NCBI RefSeq assembly: GCF_030682515.1
Contig: NZ_JAUXOD010000004.1
Span: 1 to 64,000, forward strand
DNA length: 64,000 nucleotides
Direction of reading: 5' to 3'
DNA from: Hoeflea sp.
Lineage (GTDB): Bacteria; Pseudomonadota; Alphaproteobacteria; Rhizobiales; Rhizobiaceae
Positions 1-9,128 of the stretch are shown here, one piece after another. Both the position numbers and the translations under genes were made by a program. The notes under the pieces are model-generated. The model made no database searches. It was not told where the DNA came from and saw only the letters and a list, made by a program, of their open reading frames with translations. The stretch's first letter is position 1; every line of letters begins with the position of its first letter.

Positions 1-36
1 GGCGGGCGGCCTGTCGCGCCGTGCCGAAAAACAGTG

Positions 37-65
37 TGGACAAGCCCCGCCATCCGGTCTATACG
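37..65 (+). promoter_or_regulatory. Probable promoter of tRNA-Lys
   Basis: A -35-like TGGACA (37-42) and a -10-like TATACG (60-65) are separated by 17 nt. The -10 lies 26 nt before the first tRNA base, a suitable distance for a short 5' leader. The call rests only on motif match and spacing. Confidence 0.45.
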
Positions 66-91
66 CCCCCTCGTTCCCTCGGGAACAGGTG

Positions 92-167
<76 letters not shown>

Positions 168-197
168 TCTTTTTTCAGTAAATTCCGTGTGTGAATG

Positions 198-222
198 CCT
201 GCCCTTCGGGGTGGGATTTTTT
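198..222 (+). terminator. Rho-independent terminator after tRNA-Lys
   Basis: CCTGCCC (198-204) and GGGTGGG (209-215) form a 7-bp stem with two G-T wobbles around a TTCG tetraloop. An A and six T residues (217-222) follow. This is a good intrinsic terminator about 30 nt after the tRNA. The remaining gap to 366 holds no gene that I can support. Confidence 0.75.
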
Positions 223-366
223 GCGTTTTTTACAGTATCAGGACTTTTTGCAGGTCTGTTCACGTCTTGAGCCCGTCCCAGGGCGCTGGCGACTGCCTCG
301 GAGGCGAGGTCGTGGCGGCGGGGGATGGCTTCGGCGGGGTCGCGGCTGGCGACCGGCAGGCGGGTG

Positions 367-1104
367 TCAGCGCTCGTCGGTGCGCATCCGCCGCTCGAGC
401 CAGCGCACGCCCGCCGAGACGATCAGGATCAGCACGAGATATTCGAGCACCAGGAAGGTGTAGATCTCCAGCGGCCGGTACTCGGTGACGACAAGTTCGT
501 TGGCCTTGCGGGTCAGTTCCTGCATGCCGATCACCGAGACCAGCGACGACATCTTCAGCATGTAGACGATCTGGTTGCCGATCGCGGGCAGGATGCGCCG
601 GATCGCCTGCGGCAGGATCACGTAGCGCATCGTGTCGCGGTAGTTGAGCGAGATGGAATAGGCGGCCTCATACTGCCCGCGGGCGATCGACTGGATGCCG
701 GCGCGGAAGATCTCGGCCTGGAAGGCGCTGTCGGAGAGCGCCAGCGCGATCACGCCCGCCCAGAACACGCCGATCGTCAGCCCGGTGATCTGCGGCAGGC
801 CGTAATAGACCCAGAGCACCAGCACCAGGATCGGCACCGCCCGGACGATCTCCACATAGATGCGGCTCGCCCAGCGCAGGGCGGGCCTGCTGGACAGGCC
901 GGGCAGGGCGACGAGAAGGCCGGCAAGGATCGAGATGGAGATCGCGGTCGCCGACAGCAGGATGGTGTATTGCAGGCCGCTCAGCAGGAAGCGGACATTG
1001 GTGTAGCCGTTGGGCGTCGTCGGATTGACGACGTACCATCCCCAGTTTCCGGAGCATCCCGTCAGCACCACTGCGACGGCGACGAGAACAAGGGCCTTGC
1101 GCAT
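367..1104 (-). CDS. Amino-acid ABC transporter permease
   Basis: Inner-membrane subunit of a polar-amino-acid (HisM/GlnP-type) ABC importer, 245 residues. Several hydrophobic segments are visible, and the region around RGQYEAAYSISL..ILPQAIRRILPAIGNQ matches the cytoplasmic EAA loop that contacts the ATPase. The ATG at 1104 is chosen because GAGGA lies 8 nt upstream. A TTG at 1119, overlapping the stop of the ATPase gene, is the alternative and adds five residues. The N-terminus carries LTGC, which looks like a lipobox but is more likely the start of the first membrane segment. It is cotranscribed with the ATPase just upstream. The substrate cannot be read from the sequence. Confidence 0.9.
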   Translation of the reverse strand: MRKALVLVAVAVVLTGCSGNWGWYVVNPTTPNGYTNVRFLLSGLQYTILLSATAISISILAGLLVALPGLSSRPALRWASRIYVEIVRAVPILVLVLWVYYGLPQITGLTIGVFWAGVIALALSDSAFQAEIFRAGIQSIARGQYEAAYSISLNYRDTMRYVILPQAIRRILPAIGNQIVYMLKMSSLVSVIGMQELTRKANELVVTEYRPLEIYTFLVLEYLVLILIVSAGVRWLERRMRTDER

Positions 1105-1115
1105 GGACGGGGTCC

Positions 1116-1880
1116 TCAATGGTTCAGGATCTTCTGCAGGAAGTCGCGGCAGCGCTGGCTCTTAGGCGCCGAGAAGAACTGTTCGGGCGGCGCGGTCTCC
1201 ACGATCTCGCCGTGGTCCATGAACATGATCCGGTCGGCGACGCGGCGCGCGAAGCCCATCTCGTGGGTGACGCAGATCATGGTCATGCCGGTGCCCGCGA
1301 GTTCGGCCATCACGTCCAGCACCTCGTTGATCATCTCGGGGTCGAGCGCGGATGTCGGCTCGTCGAACAGCATGATGCCGGGTTCCATGCACAGCGACCG
1401 GGCGATGGCGACGCGCTGCTGCTGGCCACCCGAGAGCTGGCGCGGATACTTGTCGGCCTGCTCCGGGATCCGCACGCGCGCCAGATAGCGCCGCGCGATC
1501 TCCTCGGCCGCCGCGCGGTTCATGCCGCGGGCGCGCATCGGCCCGAGCATCAGGTTCTCAAGCACGGTCAGATGCGGGAAGAGGTTGAACTGCTGGAACA
1601 CCATGCCGGCCTTGCCGCGCACGGCGCGACGGCTCGCTTCATCGGTTCCGAGCGCAAGGCCCCCGACCCGGATCTTTCCCGAATCGTAGGTTTCCAGGCC
1701 GTTGATGCAGCGGATCAGTGTCGACTTTCCGGAGCCCGAGGGCCCGCAGATCACCACGCGTTCGCCCGCGGCGATGGAGAGCGAAATGCCCTTCAGAACC
1801 TCGAAGTCGCCGAACGACTTGGACACGTTTTCGAACAGGATGATTGGGTCATCATTTTGCACCGTAACTTCGATCCTCAT
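1116..1880 (-). CDS. Amino-acid ABC transporter ATP-binding protein
   Basis: Cytoplasmic ATPase of the same importer, 254 residues, normal for the GlnQ/HisP family. Walker A is GPSGSGKST, the ABC signature is LSGGQQQR, Walker B is IMLFDEP, and the switch histidine lies in CVTHEMGFA. Longer upstream starts exist in the open frame, but family homology begins close to [19 protein letters not shown], so the ATG at 1880 is used. The stop overlaps the alternative TTG start of the permease. The gene diverges from the binding-protein gene at 2012 across a 131-bp promoter region. Confidence 0.93.
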   Translation of the reverse strand: MRIEVTVQNDDPIILFENVSKSFGDFEVLKGISLSIAAGERVVICGPSGSGKSTLIRCINGLETYDSGKIRVGGLALGTDEASRRAVRGKAGMVFQQFNLFPHLTVLENLMLGPMRARGMNRAAAEEIARRYLARVRIPEQADKYPRQLSGGQQQRVAIARSLCMEPGIMLFDEPTSALDPEMINEVLDVMAELAGTGMTMICVTHEMGFARRVADRIMFMDHGEIVETAPPEQFFSAPKSQRCRDFLQKILNH

Positions 1881-2011
1881 TGTCGCAGATGTCGCCGGTG
1901 GCCAGCCGCCCCGCCTCGGAATAGGGCATAAGTTTCGCTTGCATTGCAACTGATTTCGGACAAGGATCGGTGGTCCCAAGATTATCGCCGAACGAAGGTT
2001 GGAGATTCCCC

Positions 2012-2788
2012 ATGAGCATGCTGAAATCGCTTGTCCTGTTCGCGGCGCTTGCGCTGTCGCCCGCACCCGCACTGGCGCAATCCGCGCTGAGCGACATCCT
2101 CAACGGCGGAGTCCTGAAGGTCGGCACCACCGGCGACTGGAACCCGATGACCATGAAGGATGTGGCGACCAACAGCTACACCGGCTACGACATTGACGTG
2201 ATGAACCAGCTTGCCGCCGATCTCGGCGTCACCGTCGAATTCGTGCCGACCGACTGGAAGACACTGGTGTCGGGCGTCTCGGCGGGAACCTATCACATCA
2301 CCGGATCGGCTTCGATGTCGCCGGCGCGCGCCAAGGCCGCAGGCTACTCGATGAGCTACTTCTCGCTCGCCACCGTGCCGCTCATCAACAAGAAGGATGC
2401 GGAGCGCTTCAAGGACTGGGCCGACCTCGACAAGGCCGACGTCACCGTGGCGGCGACGCTCGGCACGACCCAGGAAAAGCAGGTCAAGGAGTTCTTCCCC
2501 AGCGCCCAGTACAAGATCGTGGAAGCGCCGGCGCGTGACTTCCAGGAGGTCCTGGCCGGCCGCGCCCAGGCGCACATCACCTCCAATGTCGAAGCCTACA
2601 AGCTGGTCGCGCAGTATCCCGAGCTGATGATCGTGCCCGTCTCCCAGCCCCGCGCCCGCACGCCGGTCGCCATGCTTACCAAGCAGGATGACCAAGTCTG
2701 GATCAACTATGTCAACACCTGGATCACCCTGAAGAAGGAAGCGGGCTTCTTCGACGAACTCGCCACGAAGTGGCAGATCCAGAACTGA
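2012..2788 (+). CDS. Periplasmic solute-binding protein (SBP family 3, PheC-like)
   Basis: Secreted binding protein of 258 residues. The signal peptide (about residues 1-22) ends in ALAQS. The body starts [19 protein letters not shown] and runs through [15 protein letters not shown], the classic SBP_bac_3 pattern. The W.TL..GV..G..HI..S..S sequence and overall length also recall periplasmic cyclohexadienyl dehydratase (PheC), a catalytic offshoot of this fold, so an enzymatic role is possible. GGAG lies 8 nt before the ATG at 2012. It is divergent from the ATPase and permease genes and is probably their binding protein. Confidence 0.88.
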   Translation: MSMLKSLVLFAALALSPAPALAQSALSDILNGGVLKVGTTGDWNPMTMKDVATNSYTGYDIDVMNQLAADLGVTVEFVPTDWKTLVSGVSAGTYHITGSASMSPARAKAAGYSMSYFSLATVPLINKKDAERFKDWADLDKADVTVAATLGTTQEKQVKEFFPSAQYKIVEAPARDFQEVLAGRAQAHITSNVEAYKLVAQYPELMIVPVSQPRARTPVAMLTKQDDQVWINYVNTWITLKKEAGFFDELATKWQIQN

Positions 2789-2831
2789 TCGGGGCTTGCG
2801 CTGAGCGCCAGCGGCGCTTGGCGGTCCTTCC

Positions 2832-3479
2832 ATGCTGACGATCTACGCCATCCCGCCCAGCCTCTACTGCGCCAAGTTGCGCATCGTGCTTCGGCACAAG
2901 AGGCTCGAATGGCGCGAACTGCCGCCGCCCGGCGGCTACGGCTCGGCGGCCTACAAGGAAATCGTGCCGAGCGGCAACCTGCCGGCCATGGTCGACGACG
3001 ACCTGCTTCTGGCCGACGGCGAGGCGATCGCCGAGTATCTCGAGGAGCGGCATCCGCAGCCGTCTCTCCTGCCGCAGGATCCGGCGGCGCGCGCCAAGAT
3101 GCGCGAGCGCGGGCGCTTCCACGACACGCGGCTTGAGCCCGCCCTGCGGGCGCTGTTCGGGTCGATCGAACCGCACAATCGCGACACTGACCTCAATGTG
3201 CGCCAGTCGGCCCTCCTGTCGGAGAAGCTCGGCCAGCTTGCCCGCATGCTGGAGGCCGGGCCGGAGCTGTCCTTCGGGCTCGGCGATTGCGGCTATCCGA
3301 TCAGCTTCGCCTGGATGGACGCCTTGACGCCGCCGCTGTCGCTCGCGATCACATGGCCCGACACCGTCGTGGCCTACCGCGCCCGTCTCGAGGCGGAGCC
3401 GGCGGTGGCTGCGGAACTGGCGGCCTATCGCCCGATCCTGCATGGCTGGGTGGAGCGGACCGCGGGCAGCGCCGCGTGA
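2832..3479 (+). CDS. Glutathione S-transferase family protein
   Basis: A 215-residue protein with an N-terminal thioredoxin-like GST domain. MLTIYAIPPSLYCAKLRIVL contains the S-x-Y-C-x-K/R-LR pattern, followed by PSGNLPAMVDDD (cis-proline region) and LLADGEAIAEYLEE (glutathione gamma-glutamyl site). An alpha-helical C-terminal domain follows. In catabolic clusters such proteins often act as glutathione-dependent isomerases or lyases (maleylacetoacetate or maleylpyruvate isomerase types), which would fit this neighbourhood. The next gene begins within its stop codon. Confidence 0.88.
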   Translation: MLTIYAIPPSLYCAKLRIVLRHKRLEWRELPPPGGYGSAAYKEIVPSGNLPAMVDDDLLLADGEAIAEYLEERHPQPSLLPQDPAARAKMRERGRFHDTRLEPALRALFGSIEPHNRDTDLNVRQSALLSEKLGQLARMLEAGPELSFGLGDCGYPISFAWMDALTPPLSLAITWPDTVVAYRARLEAEPAVAAELAAYRPILHGWVERTAGSAA

Positions 3480-4213
3480 GGCTCGACCTGATGACCTGGC
3501 TGGAAGTCGAGGCGCATCTCGGCGCGGCGGGCGGAATCGTGCTTCCCGTCGGATCGACCGAGCAGCATGGGCCGATGGGGCTCATAGGCACCGATGCGCT
3601 CTGCGCCACGACGATTGCCGAACGCGCCGCCGCGCGCTGCGGGGCGATCGTGGCGCCGACGCTGGCGCTCACGCCCGCGCCGTTCAACACGGGCTTTCCC
3701 GGAACCATCTCCATCTCCGTCCCGCTGTTTAAGGCGCTGGCCGGCGAAATGATCGACGGTCTCGCCGCGCAGGGCTTTGCCCATGTGTATCTGCTCAACG
3801 GTCACGGCGCCAATCTCGCGCCGCTGAGCGAGGTGATCGCGGCAAGGCCCGACCTGCGCATCCGGTTGAAGAGCTGGTGGGATTTCGAGGCGGTCAACGT
3901 CTTGCGGCGAGAGTGGTACGGCGAGTGGGAAGGCATGCACGCCACGCCCTCGGAAATCGCGATCACCATGGCCGCGCATCGTCGCCCGCCGGTGCCGGCT
4001 GAGGCACTGTCGCCGCCGCGCGCGCTGTCGGTGGACTATGTCCGCGCCCATTCCGGCGATCGGCACGGACCGCCGGACGAGCACCGGCGCGACTTCCCCG
4101 ATGGCCGCGTAGGCTCGCATTCGGCGCTGGCCACGCCCGAGCAGGGGGCAGAGCTGATCGAGGCCGCGGCGATGGCGGTCGCCGAGGACTACCGGGCCTT
4201 CACGGCATCCTGA
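3476..4213 (+). CDS. Creatininase-family amidohydrolase
   Basis: A 245-residue protein of the creatininase/FAPy-hydrolase family, metal-dependent hydrolases of cyclic or linear amides. The family signature is clear: GGIVLPVGSTEQHGPMGLIGTDAL (metal ligands E, H and D), then LLNGHGANLAPL, and E in WEGMHATPSEIA. The GTG at 3476 overlaps the GST stop and gives the usual RLDLMTWLEVEAHL opening. The ATG at 3491, with GTGAGG upstream, is the alternative. It converges on the M29-like gene with a 14-bp overlap of the two 3' ends. The substrate is unknown; homologues hydrolyse creatinine, formamide-type or mycofactocin substrates. Confidence 0.88.
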   Translation: MRLDLMTWLEVEAHLGAAGGIVLPVGSTEQHGPMGLIGTDALCATTIAERAAARCGAIVAPTLALTPAPFNTGFPGTISISVPLFKALAGEMIDGLAAQGFAHVYLLNGHGANLAPLSEVIAARPDLRIRLKSWWDFEAVNVLRREWYGEWEGMHATPSEIAITMAAHRRPPVPAEALSPPRALSVDYVRAHSGDRHGPPDEHRRDFPDGRVGSHSALATPEQGAELIEAAAMAVAEDYRAFTAS

Positions 4214-5336
4214 CGACTGGGGCCGCGAGCCGGCCGTCCGGCGCCAGGCCGATTGCCTGCGCGGGACTTGCAAAGGCCGCGGCGACCAGCGGCTCGGCGG
4301 CAAGGATCTCGGCGCCGCCCGGCACCCGCTCGGGATGCAGCCTGCCGTTCTCCCAGACCGCGACCCCATCGATGCGAATCGTCGGATCGACGACGTTCCA
4401 GCAGATCTCGCCCGGCGCATAGGCGCCGCAGGTGTGGACATGAAGCAGGCGCGGATTGCCGAAGGCCGCGCCGCTCCAGCGCTCCAGGTTGTCGCCGGCC
4501 TGGCATGGAAAGGCGCAGCCGGGATGGATGCCGGCATGCCAGGAATGCACGAAGTCCCGCTCGATGCCGAAGCGGTCCGCCACGAAGGCATAGTGCCGCC
4601 GCGCCGTCTCGACATCGTCGGCATCGCCTTCGAACCCGGTGATGCGGTTGCCGTCAAAGGCGATGAAAAGCGTGTTGCTGAGCGCCACCCCATAGGGCTC
4701 ATAGTATCTCGAGCCCGTGCCAACGAGGAATCCGGCTTGCGCGACGCGGCCGCGATAGGCTGCCGCGGGCGCCGGCGTGAAGACCGACATGGGAAAGCGC
4801 GCGACCGAGACGTCTCCGACCGTCCCAGGGAAGGCCACGCCCGGACCCGAAAAATCCGTTCCGAGCGGGCAGGTCACGCGGATTGTCGAGGCCCTGCCCA
4901 GCGCCGTGTCGATGCAGGCCTTCAGGGCGACGAAGGCGCGGTAGGGGGCGCGGCCGAAGGGAGACCCGAGCATTTCCCGGTCGAGCGCGTAGCAGACGAT
5001 CGGCCGCACGGAGCTGAGCTCGGCATTGAACCGCAACTGGTCGCCCATGCGGGCGATGAACAGCGTGCGGTCTGCCGCAAGCATGGCGCGGCGAAGATCC
5101 TCGGGCGGCGCGTCGACATCGGGGTCGAAGGGGATCCGGCATTCCGTCGCCCGAATGCCCATCGCGGCGGCGGCCTCGATGATCGCCTCCGCAAGGCCCG
5201 GCCCGTAGTAGCCGAGCCCCGGATCCTCGTGCAGCACCAGCAGCGTCTCGCCCGGACGCATCCCGGCGCAATTGGCGAGCAGATTGCGCGCACCGGCCAG
5301 CACGGCCGCGTCGTCGGTCTTGTCCGCCTGCGTCAT
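4200..5336 (-). CDS. M29 aminopeptidase / 2,5-dihydroxypyridine dioxygenase-like protein
   Basis: A 378-residue soluble protein. The layout recalls the peptidase-M29/NicX fold: an N-terminal Rossmann-like half (GMRPGETLLVLHED, AIIEAAAAMGIRATECRI), then a C-terminal half with NTLFIAFDGNRITGFEGD, HSWHAGIHPGCAFPC and LLHVHTCGAYAPGEICWN. NicX, the non-haem iron 2,5-dihydroxypyridine dioxygenase, has a similar sequence of segments. The His-rich motifs here could bind a metal, but the NicX iron ligands cannot be aligned with certainty. The ATG at 5336 begins MTQADKTDD; an upstream extension is poor. It diverges from the LysR gene at 5432, which probably controls it. Confidence 0.6.
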   Translation of the reverse strand: MTQADKTDDAAVLAGARNLLANCAGMRPGETLLVLHEDPGLGYYGPGLAEAIIEAAAAMGIRATECRIPFDPDVDAPPEDLRRAMLAADRTLFIARMGDQLRFNAELSSVRPIVCYALDREMLGSPFGRAPYRAFVALKACIDTALGRASTIRVTCPLGTDFSGPGVAFPGTVGDVSVARFPMSVFTPAPAAAYRGRVAQAGFLVGTGSRYYEPYGVALSNTLFIAFDGNRITGFEGDADDVETARRHYAFVADRFGIERDFVHSWHAGIHPGCAFPCQAGDNLERWSGAAFGNPRLLHVHTCGAYAPGEICWNVVDPTIRIDGVAVWENGRLHPERVPGGAEILAAEPLVAAAFASPAQAIGLAPDGRLAAPVVRMP

Positions 5337-5431
5337 GCCCGTCCTCCCGCGCCCGCCTGCTGCTCCAAACGGCGCATCAGCCACGGTGGAACGATTTGAC
5401 TTCGACTAAGCGCTTCATTAGGAGCACTTAT

Positions 5432-6370
5432 ATGAAGGCAAATCTTCCATTTGCGGCGCTGAGAACCTTCGAGTCTGTCGTGCGGCTTGAAGGATTCGGC
5501 CGTGCGGCCGAAGAACTGGGCGTCACCCAGAGCGCCGTCAGCCAGCATGTGCGGACGCTGGAGGACTGGCTCGGTCGCCGGCTGGTCATTCGCGGCGGCG
5601 GTCGGGCCACGGCCAACGAGGACGGATTGATGCTGGCGGCCGCGGTGGCGGCGGGGTTCGGCGAGGTCGCGCAGGCGTGCAATGCGCTGCGCGTGCAGCC
5701 CGGCGAGAGCCTGACGATCGGCATCTCCTGCCTGCCGGGATTCGCCTTCATCTGGCTGATGCCGCGCCTGATCGACTTCGACCAGCGCTACCCGGATTTT
5801 CCGGTCTCGATCCTGACCTCCGGCACGCTTGCCAATTTCGCCACCGACGAGGTCGACGTGGCTATCCGCTACGGGCTGGGCAACTATCCCGGCCTCCATG
5901 TCGAGCCGCTGATGACGGAGCGGGTCTTTCCGGTTTGCGCGCCGAGGCTGCTGGAAAAAGGCCCGCCGATCCGGACGGTGGAGGATCTCGCCGGTCATAC
6001 GCTGCTCTATGACGAGGTCGCCGAGATCGGAGGGCGCCCTCCCACCTGGCAGTACTGGGCCGAGGAAACCGGCCGGACACTTCCCAGACCGCAGAGGACG
6101 AGGCGTTTCGGGCAGTCCAACATGGTGGTGCAGGCGGCCACCAACGGCTATGGCGTGGCGCTGGGACGCGAGCCGCTGGTCATTGACGCGCTGTCCGACG
6201 GGCGGCTGGTCCGTCCTTTCCCCGAACTCGTTCAATCGCAATTCTCCTATTGGTTCGTGTGCCCGCCTGCAGCCTTGCGAACGGAACGGATCCGGGTCTT
6301 CCGCGACTGGCTGCATCACGAGGTCGAGCGTCAGCCGGCCATCACCGACGCCTCGCTCGCGGTGGCCTGA
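5432..6370 (+). CDS. LysR-family regulator (GcvA-like)
   Basis: A 312-residue DNA-binding regulator. The N-terminal winged helix-turn-helix reads LPFAALRTFESVVRLEGFGRAAEELGVTQSAVSQHVRTLE. The pairing of PFAALRTFE with a co-inducer domain containing FPVCAPRLL places it in the GcvA subgroup, which controls amino-acid and aromatic catabolic genes. AGGAG lies 8 nt before the ATG at 5432. It is divergent from the M29-like gene (95-bp gap) and its 3' end overlaps the Rieske gene by 40 bp in a convergent arrangement, so it probably regulates one or both catabolic units. Confidence 0.92.
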   Translation: MKANLPFAALRTFESVVRLEGFGRAAEELGVTQSAVSQHVRTLEDWLGRRLVIRGGGRATANEDGLMLAAAVAAGFGEVAQACNALRVQPGESLTIGISCLPGFAFIWLMPRLIDFDQRYPDFPVSILTSGTLANFATDEVDVAIRYGLGNYPGLHVEPLMTERVFPVCAPRLLEKGPPIRTVEDLAGHTLLYDEVAEIGGRPPTWQYWAEETGRTLPRPQRTRRFGQSNMVVQAATNGYGVALGREPLVIDALSDGRLVRPFPELVQSQFSYWFVCPPAALRTERIRVFRDWLHHEVERQPAITDASLAVA

Positions 6371-7401
6371 GCCGCCTCGCTGGCAACCCGTCGCTCGACC
6401 TTGCGCCGGAAGCGCAACGCGCCGGCGTCGAGCCCGAGATTGATGCTGGGCGTGCGCGGGTTCTTCATGCCGCGGTGGACGGATTCCAGAACGTCCTTGT
6501 CCTCGTTGAAGGCCATCGTCGCGCCCGCGAACATGCGCTCCGACATGGCCGTGTCGTCGGGCCTCTGGTTGCGGTGCTGGAACCAGAAATAGAGCGAGTT
6601 GTCCTCGTCCACCGGCGTGATGAAATTGTAGGACACATTGACGAAGGATCCGTCGGGAATGTCGCTGCCCGACGCGCCGGAGCCGCCCGGAGCATAGACC
6701 GACATGTTCAGCGCGATGGCCGGGAGCCGCATCTCGTAGTGCTGCTTGCGATCGCAATTGTCGGCGAAGGCAAGAAACGGGGCATAGTAGGGGGGTGCAG
6801 GCTTTTCGTGGATCCAGCGGTAGACGATCACGCTGTCGTCGTCCTCCGTCATCTCCAGCGGCAGCGTGTCCGATCCCGCCCCGGCAAAGGAGGTGACATG
6901 CACCCAGGCGACATGCGAGGGGTCAAGCAGGTTGTCGGTGATCCAGAGATAATTGCAGGCGATCGGCAGCGCGCCGCGGGCCGTGCGGCCCCAGCTGGGG
7001 TCATCGAAGTGCGGGATGTCGATCAGGGCGGACACCTCGGCCTTTGCCGGATCGCCGGGCCAGACCCAGACGAAACCGTAGCGTTCGAGGACAGGCCAGG
7101 ACGCGACGCGCGCCCGCTTCGGGATCATCTGCTCCTGGGTCGGCGCCGCCACACAACGGCCCGATCCGTCGAAGGTCAGGCCGTGATAGCCGCAGACGAC
7201 CGTGTCGCCCTTGAGTTCGCCCTTGGAGAGCGGAAGCTTGCGGTGCGGACAGGCATCCTCCAGTGCCGCCACCGAACCGTCCTGCCTGCGGAAGAAGACC
7301 ATTGCCTCGCCCAGCAGCGTCAAGGGCGTGAGTTCGCGGCCGAAATCCTCGCTGCGGCCGGCGACATACCAGCTGTTCCTGATAAATGCTGAAGCGTGCA
7401 T
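6331..7401 (-). CDS. Rieske aromatic ring-hydroxylating oxygenase (VanA/PaO-like)
   Basis: Oxygenase component, 356 residues. The Rieske [2Fe-2S] ligands are C51 and H53 in CPHRKL and C70 and H73 in CGYHG. The mononuclear iron site is D160-x2-H163-x4-H168 in LLDPSHVAWVH. Length and layout match single-component oxygenases such as vanillate O-demethylase VanA or PaO-type enzymes rather than two-subunit dioxygenases. No reductase is encoded nearby, so electrons must come from elsewhere. GGAG lies 6 nt before the ATG at 7401. It diverges from the amidohydrolase at 7490. The likely chemistry is hydroxylation or O/N-demethylation of an unknown aromatic or betaine-like substrate. Confidence 0.92.
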   Translation of the reverse strand: MHASAFIRNSWYVAGRSEDFGRELTPLTLLGEAMVFFRRQDGSVAALEDACPHRKLPLSKGELKGDTVVCGYHGLTFDGSGRCVAAPTQEQMIPKRARVASWPVLERYGFVWVWPGDPAKAEVSALIDIPHFDDPSWGRTARGALPIACNYLWITDNLLDPSHVAWVHVTSFAGAGSDTLPLEMTEDDDSVIVYRWIHEKPAPPYYAPFLAFADNCDRKQHYEMRLPAIALNMSVYAPGGSGASGSDIPDGSFVNVSYNFITPVDEDNSLYFWFQHRNQRPDDTAMSERMFAGATMAFNEDKDVLESVHRGMKNPRTPSINLGLDAGALRFRRKVERRVASEAAQATASEASVMAG

Positions 7402-7489
7402 GAGAATCTCCGGTGGCAAGACTTGCCGAGGACATTAGCATGGGGTTTAGTGAAACTGAAGTACGGCTTTCGGATCGGGAACGAGCGAC

Positions 7490-8494
7490 ATGGACCTTTC
7501 GCGCTGCATCGACATGCACGCTCATTTCTACGGCGGCGGGCTCGACCAGATGCTGGCCGGCCGGGCGTCGCGACCCTGCCTGCGCGAGACGCCGGGCGGG
7601 CCGGTGATGCTCGCCATGAACGGCGAATTCCCCTTCACGCCGGCGCATCACGATCACACGCTGGGGCTTGCCGAGATGGCGCGGCAGGGGGTGAGCCGGC
7701 GCATGCTCACATTCCCCGGCGCGCTGTGCGCCGACGTACTTCCGCTCCAGGAATCCCATGCGGCCATCCGCGCCTTCAACGACCACCTGGCGGAGCTGAG
7801 GAGCCTGACCGGAGGCCGCCTGACGGGGCTCGCCGGCCTGCCGCTCGTCGACATGGACGAGGCGGCGCACGAACTCGTCCGGGTCCGCCGCGACTTGCGG
7901 CTGCCGGGTGCGATCCTGCCGTCGAACTATTTCAGCTCGATCGCAGAGGCGCGCGCGCTCGAGCCGGTGCTCAGGGCCGCCAACGAGACCGGCGCCCTGC
8001 TGATGCTGCATCCCGGGCTGAAGGTGGGCGAGGCGGCCGCGGTGCTTGCGGACGACCATCCGCAATACCGCACCTCGGCCGTGGCGCTGCAGGCGCAGGC
8101 CTCCCAGGTCGTGCTCACGCTGATCCTCTCGGACCTGCTTGACAGCTTCCCCGACATTGCGTTCCAGGTCATCAATCTCGGAGGCACGATCCCCTTCATC
8201 TTCGAGCGGATGGAGAGCATCGGGCGGCATCGCAACGCCGACCAGCCGTTCCCGACAGACAGGCTGAAGCGGATCTGGTATGACGCGGCCTCGCTGGGGC
8301 CGCGGGCGCTGGAAGCCGCGGTCAAGCTCTACGGCGCCGATCGCATCATGGCCGGTTCGGACTATCCGATCTTCCACGACAGCCCGCTCGACGCCATCCG
8401 GGCCGCGGCGATCACCGATGACGAGAAGGAGCAGGTCGCCTGGCGCAGCGCCGAAGCCCTGCTGGACCGGCAGGACGCCTTTGTCGCTGGCTGA
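7490..8494 (+). CDS. Amidohydrolase-2 family protein (ACMSD-like)
   Basis: A 334-residue metal-dependent TIM-barrel protein. It begins DLSRCIDMHAHFYGG (H-x-H metal site), continues with GALLMLHPG (barrel His) and ends with the Asp site in RIMAGSDYPIF. This pattern belongs to the aminocarboxymuconate-semialdehyde decarboxylase / gamma-resorcylate decarboxylase group, which acts on ring-cleavage or hydroxybenzoate intermediates. It is transcribed away from the Rieske oxygenase across an 88-bp gap, so the two probably share regulation. Whether it decarboxylates or hydrolyses cannot be decided from the sequence. Confidence 0.88.
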   Translation: MDLSRCIDMHAHFYGGGLDQMLAGRASRPCLRETPGGPVMLAMNGEFPFTPAHHDHTLGLAEMARQGVSRRMLTFPGALCADVLPLQESHAAIRAFNDHLAELRSLTGGRLTGLAGLPLVDMDEAAHELVRVRRDLRLPGAILPSNYFSSIAEARALEPVLRAANETGALLMLHPGLKVGEAAAVLADDHPQYRTSAVALQAQASQVVLTLILSDLLDSFPDIAFQVINLGGTIPFIFERMESIGRHRNADQPFPTDRLKRIWYDAASLGPRALEAAVKLYGADRIMAGSDYPIFHDSPLDAIRAAAITDDEKEQVAWRSAEALLDRQDAFVAG

Positions 8495-8624
8495 TGCCGC
8501 CTGAGCGGCGGTCGCCGTGCTGCCTGTCCCGAAGTCGGGGACTTCCTGGCTGACTATTCCGGCTGCAGGAGCCGGGAGAGCTTTGCGGCTCCCCCGGCGA
8601 TCCGATCGCCTCGCAGGCCGTGGC

Positions 8625-9128
8625 TCAGTGATGGCCCTCGGCCTCGCCGTTGCCGCCTCCGGCTTCGCCGCCGATCTGGCGCGGCGGCGGCGGCAAGGGG
8701 CGTGTCGACTTGGTCTTGGCGCGGTCCTTGGTCTCCTGCAGGCGGCGGAGGTCACCGCATTCGCCCCTTCCCATGCAGCCGCTGACCGCCTCGTACCAGT
8801 CCCGTTTCGCTTCCCACTCGGCCTTGCCGGGATAGGCGGTCTTTTCCGCCATGTCATTGGCCAGATGCCATTGGCTGTCCGCCCAGGCCTTGAGCGCCAC
8901 CTTGGTGGCCTGCGGCGAATCGGCGAGCACTTCGACCGCGGTCCCGGCGGGTCCCAGCGGTTCGAGCGTCAGGTTCTGCAGAACGCTCTTGAGGAACTCT
9001 GTCGTGTAGGAGGGTTTTGGCGGCGGCGGCGGCTCCGGGGGGTTGGGCCTGCAGGCCTGCACGACCAGCAAGGCTGCGCAGACGCCGATTATCCTCACAC
9101 TCGAGGACAGTGACAGTGTCCGGTTCAT
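8625..9128 (-). CDS. Hypothetical lipoprotein
   Basis: A 167-residue predicted lipoprotein of unknown function. The signal peptide is followed by a VVQAC lipobox and a proline-rich linker (RPNPPEPPPPPKP). The mature part contains two Cys in SGCMGRGECGD, possibly a disulphide, and a basic/Pro-rich C-terminal tail. The ATG at 9128 has a strong GAGGAGG Shine-Dalgarno, which rules out the longer start at 9155. The 130-bp gap downstream (8495-8624) contains short GC hairpins but no convincing terminator. Confidence 0.75.
   Translation of the reverse strand: MNRTLSLSSSVRIIGVCAALLVVQACRPNPPEPPPPPKPSYTTEFLKSVLQNLTLEPLGPAGTAVEVLADSPQATKVALKAWADSQWHLANDMAEKTAYPGKAEWEAKRDWYEAVSGCMGRGECGDLRRLQETKDRAKTKSTRPLPPPPRQIGGEAGGGNGEAEGHH

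Noticed and set aside
1104-1119. Lipoprotein reading of the permease N-terminus (LTGC)
   Set aside because: The downstream sequence is a polytopic permease; the Cys is most likely part of the first hydrophobic segment.
8495-8624. Terminator or small RNA after the ACMSD-like gene
   Set aside because: Only short GC stems without a T-tract or promoter are seen.
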